A stretch of DNA of 64,000 nt from the NCBI RefSeq assembly GCF_023100845.1, contig NZ_CP095864.1:3658001-3722000 (forward strand), in the 5' to 3' direction. A program made the position numbers and the translations under genes. This document shows, in pieces, positions 62,901 through 64,000 of the stretch (positions within the stretch are counted from its first letter, which is position 1; every line of letters starts with the position of its first letter). The stretch comes from Gordonia sp. PP30. Its GTDB lineage: Bacteria > Actinomycetota > Actinomycetes > Mycobacteriales > Mycobacteriaceae. The notes under the pieces were generated by a model that worked only from the letters and a program-made list of their open reading frames with translations, ran no database searches and was not told the DNA's origin.

Positions 62901-64000
62901 CGGCCGAGGAACTCCAGGCCGCCCCCGCGGATGATCGCCACGTCGCCGGACTGGTACATGCGGTCGCCGGGCTCGCCGAACGGATCGGCGACGAAGCGGG
63001 TCGAGGTGAGATCGAAGCGGCCGTCGTAACCGCGCGCGAGTTGGTCACCGGCCAGGTAGAGATCGCCCGGCACCCCGTCGGGAACCTGCTTCAAGCGCGC
63101 ATCCAGCACGTAGACGCGCGACGTCAGCAGCGCAGTGCCCACGTCGCTGGCGAGGGTCTCGCGAACGAACTCCCGGGTCAGCTCCCGCCGCGTCAGATAG
63201 ACGGTCGCCTCGGTCGGGCCGTACATGTTGTTGAGTTGAGGTCCGTCATTGCCGTCGTACCGCTCGCGATCGTCGAACCAGCGGCGCACCTGCGCGAAGT
63301 CCAGGGCCTCCCCGACGAAGATCATCGAGCGCACCGACGGCGACAACCTTCCCGGCGCCGGCTCGCGGACCGCCGCGGCCAGTTGATAGAACGCCGACGG
63401 GGTGAGGTTGACGACGGAAATCCGCTCGCGCTCGAGCACCTTGACGAACTCGTCGGGAGCCCGCGTGGTCAGGTAGTCGAGGACGACGAGACGCCCGCCG
63501 AAGGCCAACGCCGGCCAGATCTCGCCGACGGAGAGGTCGAAGCCGTACGACTGGAACATGCTCCACACGTCGTCGGGCGAATAGTCGTACTCGTTCGCCA
63601 GCGCCGCGAGCAGGGCGACCAGGTCGGCGTGCGTCACGACGACGCCCTTGGGCCGGCCGGTGGAGCCCGACGTGTACATCACGTACGCGGCGTGGCGCGG
63701 GTCGACCGCGCGCGGGATCATCGACCGCGCCGGCTCGGTCGCCCCGTCGGCCGCCTCGTCGACGGTCATCAGCGGAAAACCGGTGCCCGCCCACAGTTCC
63801 CGCCCGGCCGGATCGGTGAGGATCAGCACGGGCGCGGCGTCGTCGATGATCGAACGCAGCCGGTCGACCGGGTGCGACGTGTCCAGCGGCAGATAGGCGG
63901 CACCGGTCTTGAGCGTTGCCACCAGGGCGACGATCAGGTCGACGGTGCGCGGCAGCGCCACGCCGACCCGGGTCTCCGGGCCCGCCCCCGCGGCGATCAG
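43580..64000 (-). CDS. NRPS-1: giant non-ribosomal peptide synthetase, 5' end outside window (modules M1-M6 plus C domain of M7)
   Basis: Multimodular peptide synthetase, at least 6806 residues here. The frame is open to the right edge, which falls inside the first A domain, so the true start is not visible. Residue positions counted from the edge: A 1-467 (partial), T 477-544; C 571-1007, A 1024-1527, T 1537-1604, E 1627-2077; C 2107-2547, A, T; C 3170-3610, A, T; C 4230-4670, A, T; C 5284-5720, A, T; C 6340-6794, then stop. Each A domain has a SGSTG-PKG loop, a YGPTE- or FGPTE-type motif, YRTGD (YQSGD in M1) and the GK-DRRALP lysine. Each T domain has GGNS or GGDS, and each C domain HHxxxDG. 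It acts in the cytosol, loading amino acids as thioesters and joining them. The protein unusually ends on a C domain with no A-T behind it; that A-T pair opens NRPS-2. No thioesterase or methyltransferase is present. The role is secure; the product is unknown. Confidence 0.97.
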   Translation of the reverse strand: MIAAGAGPETRVGVALPRTVDLIVALVATLKTGAAYLPLDTSHPVDRLRSIIDDAAPVLILTDPAGRELWAGTGFPLMTVDEAADGATEPARSMIPRAVDPRHAAYVMYTSGSTGRPKGVVVTHADLVALLAALANEYDYSPDDVWSMFQSYGFDLSVGEIWPALAFGGRLVVLDYLTTRAPDEFVKVLERERISVVNLTPSAFYQLAAAVREPAPGRLSPSVRSMIFVGEALDFAQVRRWFDDRERYDGNDGPQLNNMYGPTEATVYLTRRELTREFVRETLASDVGTALLTSRVYVLDARLKQVPDGVPGDLYLAGDQLARGYDGRFDLTSTRFVADPFGEPGDRMYQSGDVAIIRGGGLEFLGRADDQVKVRGYRIELGEVEAALESADGVNAAAAAVKQRDGFPEQLVGYVVGTMPDGGSLDAAKVREAASSKVPDYMVPDVVMVLDRLPLNVSGKLDRRALPKPVVASQAEFVAPANRVEQQLAGIVGEMLGLDLVSVTQSVFELGGNSLLAAKIVGRACEVLGVYVNMRDIFAAPTVRGLAAKVSDLGAALPALTAPDARPDLLPLSLAQERMWFINRFDPDDPAYNIPMTLRIGGDLDLDVLRAAVGDVVARHEVLRTVFADVDGVAVQLISPVTDIPAKLDWRILDSAEQFAGAAAEGFDVTTSWPIRVLVWQSAPGEHLLGLIAHHIGADGESLLPLVADLVTAYTARRGGEIPSFSPLAIQFADFALWQRTALGSPDDAASVLGAQLAYWRGRLAGLPDVLELPADHPRPARASHRGEQIDFGISAAVAGRLTALARELDATPFMVLHAALAVLLARLSATDDIAVATPTAGRGQEVLEPLVGMFVNTLVLRAHVDPAASFRTLVERIRTDDLDAYANADIPFEALVQALDPVRSEAFSPLAQVMLSLDPAASAAAAGLEVAGLSIVPAPAPVVPAQVDLTVTIASAAESEAWSGTIIYATDLYEPASAERFAERFVRLLGELTAHPDTPVGDEPLVLDAEAARVLAASAGPVVDVPAGRLADVVAACCARTPSAPAVVFEDRIVSYGEFGARVAALARELISVGVGPDVAVGVCLEPSVELVLAVHAISAAGGQYVPVGMDAPRERAVGMLAAAGASLVLVAAGDVPAPLAGVAGVRLHEVDSSAEVDRAAGPVTDRERLAPVQGDTALYTLFTSGSTGVPKGVTVAHDAVVNRLEWMRRDYGIDAGDRFLLKTPYTFDVSVWELYLPFTVGARLVVARPGGHRDPEYLAATLTRESVSLVHFVPSMLSVFVDVLGGRLGELTSLRAVFTSGEALTPTVAQALLSALPGVELHNLYGPTEAAVDVTAARVLPGEVEVPIGRPVANTLALVLDPRLCLVPDGVPGELYLGGVQLARGYAGRPDLSAERFVADPFGGSGARLYRTGDLVRRRADGSLLYLGRTDFQVKLRGQRIELGEIEAVIAATPGVVHAAAVVAEAPAGGQVLVGYVAPASADLDAVKASVSAALPEYMVPTIWMRLDEVVLSSAGKLDRRALPEPDFEIVAADYVPPVGPIEEQLAAIVAGLLDIDRVSVTESFFALGGDSILSIRLASAARAAGWELSPKDIFESRSVRRMAALAADLNRGVPLLEELPGGGAGASVIRPAVSWMLESSDGPRDFADFSQSAILVAPEGLTESVLGELLAAVVAVHPMLSARLRDRDGDWSLDAGTGFDPADSVAAVTSPHPVDSNGYAADLRAAFHAASRRLDPAAGRLVQAVLVSADGEGARIVLVIHHLGVDTVSWPVIVEDLITAWSQRQSGAEVALRPEVTSQRTWAAAIAEHAKGFDDQTGYWLARLPERTTSLGAEFDRARDRERTATSVVHHLTPEITDAVLTSLPQAFGGNINDVLLGTLARAIRSWQRARGIVDDEQIGVLVEGHGRDEPILETGAEPVRADLSRTVGWFTTLIPMMLDPADDVVHAIKAAKEERLGVPDRGAGFGELRYRAGGALAERPMPSILFNYLGAVGDSRAGAGLAFSPVGEALELPGSPNGDMAMPAALVVDTVAITEGDGRRLRTRFRFPEALLTSADVTDLGERWSAELAEAAAATSGEIGLSPSDVPGSGVTQSELDRLAGELPGADVWPLTPLQLGLYFQSVFAGPDEVDAYHIQVRISFAGEVDEARLRAAMTALVGHHRVLRSGFRQIDAGVVAVVPPEVPVALRVVALDGLDAAAVATRVAEIADAERLERFDLAAPPLMRAALVTHDGGADLVVTSHHLLFDGWSGPLVMADLLALYATGSPYTPTHEKGFADHVRAVAGSADPVGLDAWRSVLHAVEGPTRIASAGATTVDAMPEDFAFTLDRAEVSAIHRLARDTGVTLATVLQAAWAVLLARVTGNRVVSFGETVSGRPADLDGVDTMVGLFINTLPVVVDADPGRSFRDLLGALQSDKVRVLDHQSVGLPALAAIAPAALEFDTLVLHESYPIDAESISAARPGGLELRDIEMRDATHYPVTFVSAERDGQLIANLKHFPGAFGTEQIEIFADGLREVLRAAARAPETLVGDLPLTDDSARQQLVTASTGRIVEGLDESLSGAVAAQVARTPEAVALVFGEREVTYREFGLRVAALARRLAAAGVRAETAVAVAVPRSVEVMVAVHAVVAAGGQYVPIDLDTPVDRVEYMLRTAGVRILIVSDRAAAGAACAAADTVGIAFVDVDASMPVDADAVWPTAGGAGEVSVASEAAVYTLFTSGSTGMPKGVTLSQGAVVNRLRWGLDELPIGAADVVVQKTPYTFDCSVPELFAPLMVGAKLVVLKPGGHLEPGYLAAEIARTSATMVHFVPSMLSVFLDVVPAETLETLRSVRIVSTTGEALPPAVAAPAREVWPDALFYNLYGPTEAAVEITYERIERVSAGDSTVPIGVPVWNSTALVLDDRLRLVPAGIPGELYLGGVQLARGYASRADLTAERFVADPFGGPGARLYRTGDLVRRRTDGSLEYLGRTDFQVKLRGQRIELGEIEAVLAAAPGVVHAAVTVAQSPDGGEHLVGYLAAGPGQVLGLAAVQASAAAALPGYMVPTVWMVVEDITLNTAGKLDRRALPAPEFGAPTDVYEAPEGPVEERLAVVFAEVLGVDRMSATESFFDAGGNSLSAMRLVARAGEVLGTTLSVRDLFADPSVRALAAAAAGAHTALVPLIPPAPRPTDVPLSFAQERMWFINRFEPEAPTYNIPVLLRVTGDLDLGALRAALVDTVIRHEILRTVFPDVDGAAVQRISPVEGVPELLDWRVLDTYDDFAAAVGAGFDVTRVWPIRGLVLRDGPDEHLLALVVHHIAADGESMLPLVADLVRAYEARRAGDAPAFAPLEVQFADFAVWQRAALGSIDDPDSVLGAQLGYWRERLAELPEVLELPADHPRPPVASHRGARVDFEIPATVADRLTTLAREWDATPFMVVHAALDVLLARLSATDEVAIATPIAGRGQAALDPLVGMFVNTLVLRTRIASSMSFAALVEQVRAEDLDAFANADVPFEALVQALDPVRSEAFSPLAQVMLSFDPAAAAAAAGFEVAGLTLAPVPSPVVPAQVDLTFTLASAPRSRPWSGSLTYATDLFEPASAELLAGRFVRLLDELTAAPALPIGDEPLLLDGETERILAVSHGSTVALPTDTVADAVAAQVTRTPRAEALWFEGRSVSYAEFGARVAMLARRLIAAGVRPDTPVGVCLERGVELLVAVHAVTAAGGRYVPIGVDTPADRARYMLDTAGVRLVLVADGESPEPLNGADEVVLLEVDASEAVDLTVPPVTDADRLAPLRPENALYTLFTSGSTGVPKGVTVTHRSVLNRLRWGLDGFGWSVGDRVVLKTPYTFDVSVPELYGPLIGGAAVVIAREGGHREPDYLADLLAETAATSVHFVPSMLSVFLDVVDRDRLAALTSLRWLFASGEALAPSVAAAAHAVWPTTEIHNLFGPTEAAVEVSWADVSDAPEVVTIGAPVWNTSTLVLDDRLHPVPAGVPGELYLGGVQVARGYEAQAGLTAERFVADPFGAPGTRLYRTGDLVRWTVDQQIEYLGRTDFQVKLRGQRVELGEIEAAIAAAPGVVHTAATVARAAAGGEFLVAYVAPSSVDLDAVKASVAGALPDYMRPSVWMPLDAVVLNSAGKLDRRALPAADLAMPQAEYVAPEGANEAAVAEVFADLLGVARVSVTGSFFDLGGNSLSAMRVVARAGEVLGAELSVRDLFDAPSVRTLVAAAVDRSPMLAPIVRVEPRPDRVPLSFAQQRMWFINRLDPAESTYNIPSMFRLTGEIDADALRAAAADLVGRHEILRTTFPAADGRPHQVVSPVDEVRDRLDWRECSAADDLAAELRRGFDLATEWPIRVRLARTGAGETYLGVVVHHIAFDGQSFGPLASDLLASYAARVGGRAPGLEPLPVQYADYAIWQRAVLGEPGDTESVVGRELAFWRDELAGVPDVLTLPSDRPRPPVASHRGRQHVFDIPAEVAALVDAAAARYGATRFIVLHAAFAVLLARLSGAGDIVIGAPVGGRGRRELDSLIGMFVNTLALRTRVDARVPFESLLSDVRRRDIEAFDHARVPFESVVDALNPVRSEAFSPIVQVILSVDPVGAPTEPVTVGGLRAEPVEVADEPAQLDLNLTVATGEAGEAWRAVLTYATDLFEPSTIEALGARFVRVLAGALTAPETPVGDVPLVLADELPAVLAESAGSLEPVLDETIAEAVAASVARVPEAVALIAGDREVTYREFGVRVGALGHRLAAIGVGPDSAVGVVMDRSVELVIAVHAIMAAGGQYVPIAIDAPLDRARYIARTAGVGAVLTSAAEAAPDYVTALDVPVIEVDGAAELPVDVPSLTPGAGTALRSGLAAYTLFTSGSTGVPKGVTVSHRAVRNFVAWFDELVPAGDQRLLFKTPHTFDASVLELFWPPATGRTMVIADAQGHRDPRYLADVMNEAGVTVVQFVPSLLAAFLDVVGDGPLLPGLRVLFSGGEALPPAVASDFRRRVPQATVTNLFGPTEAAVYTMSAHLDRVGEVVPIGRPMRNTTALVLDDRLNLVPDGVSGELYLGGIQSARGYASRADLTAERFVADPFGEPSARMYRTGDLVRRRPDGELEYLGRTDFQVKLRGQRMELGEVEAAIAAAPGVVHAAARVVEGPAGDQLVGYVAPSSAGTDRVATELAARLPEYMVPTVWVSLDEMPLNTAGKVDRRALPEPEFTAAEYTAPVTDAEQAVAAVYADLLGADRVSVTESFFDLGGNSLAAMRLVARTSEVLGVQLSVRDVFDAPSVRALAAAVAGRAPALPPITAAAPRPERVPLSFAQQRMWFLNQLDPALPTYNIPTVLRLEGAVDLAALRAAVIDVVGRHEVLRTTFPAQDGEPAQHVSPAADVARRIDWASVRSADELRTELMRGFDVTVDWPIRVRWLPSSGPDGILGVVVHHIAFDGQSMGPFAADLMASYAARAAGDAPTIGALDVQFADYAIWQHEVLGAPDDQSSIMGRQLDFWRSTLAGVPDVLELPADRPRPVTATHRGAQLRLTIPARVAQRADAFAAAHGVTRFMVLHAAFAVLLSRLSGSDDIVIGTPTAGRGQPALDAMVGMFVNTLVLRSRIDTADDFTAIVKQVRSGDLAAFENAEVPFEAIVDALNPTRSDAFSPLVQVILSVDPTTVDPGAVEVDGLSISAAEIGEPPAQMDLNVTIVTGEEGEDWTGLLTYATDLFDEATVTSFGDRFVRVLDAMLTRPGTAVGDVALMAERERGRVLEASDGPSAAVDGETLAGALERSLARSPEAIALVAGDRELSYAEFGARVGDLARRLIAAGAGPDVAVGVVMDRSVELVIAVHAITTAGGQYVPIDPSTPADRAEYMMRTAGVGVTVVRAGGPIPDFVSALSGHVVEFDAAAHTPWGTGPLRAAQRRAPLRPADAAYTLFTSGSTGRPKGVTVSHQAVWNFLTWFDDHVPAGEQRLLFKTPHTFDASVLELFWPLVTGQTMVIAEAQGHRDLRYLAEEIDRAGVTVVQFVPSLLSAFLDVVDDDPLLPGVRVLFSGGEALLPAVAKRAAQRMPAATLVNLFGPTEAAVYTMSAELTEVGELVPIGRPMPNTSALVLDHRLHPVPDGVAGELYLGGVQSARGYAARPELTAERFVADPFGAAGARMYRTGDLVRRTADGDLEYLGRTDFQVKLRGQRLELGEVEAAIAAVPGVVLAAARVVDGPAGEQLVGYVSPAAADLTTIETALGSVLTEYMRPTAWVLLDDLPLNAAGKVDRRALPDPELGAAEYVPPASEDETVIARVFADLVGVDEVSVTESFFDLGGNSLAAMRLAARVAGALGVQISVRDVFDAPTVRALAATVSGRSPSLAPVSAAHPRPERIPLSFAQQRMWFINRFDPEAPTYNIPVAVRLRGRLDLTALRQAARDVVARHEVLRTTFPAVDGEPVQLIHAAGSASAEPDLAVVDDDAALVAAAGAGFDVAERPPMRIRLLQDGPDDWVLLTVIHHIVGDGESMGPLISDMIRAYSARAAGADPGFAELPVQFADYALWQQSELGRPEDPDSVVGRQLVHWERALAGLPDVLELPADRPRPPVATHVGAQVRVELPRELGERVEQVARERGVSPFMVVHAGLAVLLSRLSATPDIAVATPIAGRGQAELDGLVGMFVNTLILRTDVDIAATFDDLVEQVRGVDLEAFAHADVPFETVVDRLNPVRSQAFSPLAQVLLSVIHAHQRTGDVTVPGLRVTPVPPPVTPAQVDLAFHVEAHSGAPWQVSIVYATDLFEEGTVARLGQRLVAVLDGVTRHPGDPVALAPLVSDGEREEIAAWSRGSASGDTDRTLAGLIDS
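45060..48150 (-). other. Module M6 (C-A-T), class-beta substrate
   Basis: The C domain carries HHIAFDGQS near 47760. The A-domain pocket D-A-L-Q-F-G-L-V-Y is identical to M5 and M8, so M5 and M6 should place the same residue twice in a row. SGSTG loop near 46285, T-domain GGNSL near 45150. Typical module length of about 1030 residues. Confidence 0.87.
48220..51310 (-). other. Module M5 (C-A-T), class-beta substrate
   Basis: The C domain has HHIAFDGQS near 50915, the Q variant found only in front of class-beta A domains here. A-domain signature KTPHTFDASVLE near 49325, pocket D-A-L-Q-F-G-L-V-Y plus lysine. It shares Asp235, Leu239, Gln278, Gly301 and Leu322 with the known glycine code D-I-L-Q-L-G-L-I-W, but Ala236, Phe299 and Tyr331 differ. 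T-domain GGNSL near 48310. Substrate: possibly Gly or another small residue, low certainty. Confidence 0.87.
51390..54490 (-). other. Module M4 (C-A-T), class-alpha substrate
   Basis: C domain of L-accepting type, HHIAADGES near 54100. A-domain pocket D-V-P-H-F-S-L-V-E plus the A10 lysine, identical to M14, M16 and M18. It looks like the serine code with Trp239 changed to Pro and Asp331 to Glu; I do not know a characterised domain with this code. T-domain GGNSL near 51470. Prediction: adds the same residue as the three other alpha modules. Confidence 0.87.
54570..57700 (-). other. Module M3 (C-A-T), D-donor condensation, unassigned substrate
   Basis: The C domain starts with the WPLTPLQLGLYFQS signature near 57660 and has HHLLFDGWS near 57250, the pattern of C domains that follow an epimerase. 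The A domain has FDCSVPE near 55700, and its pocket reads D-C-P-H-S-T-L-V-E. It shares Pro239, His278 and Glu331 with the class-alpha pockets but differs at 236, 299 and 301, so a related but distinct monomer is possible. T-domain serine near 54655. Confidence 0.85.
57770..62290 (-). other. Module M2 (C-A-T-E), predicted D-Ser
   Basis: C domain of L-accepting type with HHIGADGES near 61910. The A-domain pocket D-V-W-H-F-S-L-V-D plus lysine equals the code established for serine, as in EntF. The T domain carries GGDSI near 59285, the form usual before an epimerase. The E domain (about 59120-57770) carries HHLGVDTVSW near 58700. Prediction: L-Ser is activated, epimerised to D-Ser on the carrier and passed to the D-accepting C domain of M3. 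Confidence 0.88.
62370..64000 (-). other. Module M1 (partial A - T)
   Basis: The A domain is cut by the right edge a little before its second core motif (TGAAYLPLD). The SGSTG loop is near 63650, the substrate-motif aspartate is in FDLSVGE, the YGPTE motif is near 63210, and the T-domain GGNSL is near 62465. The pocket, read by alignment to GrsA, is D-L-G-N-I-V-M-V-Y plus the A10 lysine. It shares its fold signature (NLTPSAFYQ, NMYGPTE) with the threonine A domains of M10 and M17, but the pocket does not match Thr (D-F-W-N-V-G-M-V-H). The substrate is unassigned. Whether a C or loading domain precedes it cannot be seen. Confidence 0.85.

Noticed and set aside
1..64000. Module repetition as a tandem DNA repeat or mobile element array
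   Set aside because: The roughly 3.2-kb periodicity is the C-A-T module unit; no terminal inverted repeats, transposase or target duplications were seen.

Overview
The window is almost entirely (about 99.7%) non-ribosomal peptide synthetase (NRPS) coding sequence, all on the minus strand. It holds parts of three consecutive giant genes, here called NRPS-1, NRPS-2 and NRPS-3 in order of transcription (right to left). The high GC, GTG starts, strong third-position GC and domain style suggest an actinomycete, probably of the Mycobacteriales (Gordonia, Rhodococcus, Williamsia or Nocardia-like). The genus is a guess. No tRNA, rRNA, mobile element, CRISPR array or non-NRPS gene was seen.

Layout. 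NRPS-1 (43580-64000) enters from the right edge inside an adenylation (A) domain and ends after a condensation (C) domain. NRPS-2 (21802-43548) starts 31 nt later directly with the A domain that this C domain lacks, and ends in a decayed, truncated A domain. After a 177-nt gap, NRPS-3 (start 21624) begins with an intact A domain that closely resembles the decayed one, and runs off the left edge inside a further A domain. In window order the domains are: NRPS-1 A-T/C-A-T-E/C-A-T/C-A-T/C-A-T/C-A-T/C; NRPS-2 A-T/C-A-T/C-A-T-E/C-A-T/C-A-T/C-A-T/C-psiA; NRPS-3 A-T-E/C-A-T/C-A-T/C-A-T/C-A-T/C-A-T/C-A (T = thiolation domain, E = epimerase). That is 19 modules (M1-M19, numbered within this window), with both ends of the line outside it.

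How they work together. Each module should add one amino acid, so the product should contain at least 19 residues. Specificity codes read by hand (GrsA numbering) give Ser at M2, M7 and M9 and Thr at M10 and M17 with good support. One shared unassigned code (class alpha, D-V-P-H-F-S-L-V-E) occurs at M4, M14, M16 and M18. A second (class beta, D-A-L-Q-F-G-L-V-Y, remotely glycine-like) occurs at M5, M6, M8 and M19, with a one-residue variant at M12. M1, M3, M11, M13 and M15 are single unassigned codes. Epimerases in M2, M9 and M13 predict D residues there, and each is followed by a C domain of the D-accepting type. No thioesterase, MbtH protein, transporter, regulator or tailoring enzyme lies in the window.

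Most notable features: the C|A split of module 7 across two proteins; the pseudo-A domain ending NRPS-2; a 73-residue proline-rich insertion inside the M16 A domain; a strict match between one C-domain signature (HHxxxDGQS) and class-beta A domains; and a compositional mosaic suggesting exchange between modules.
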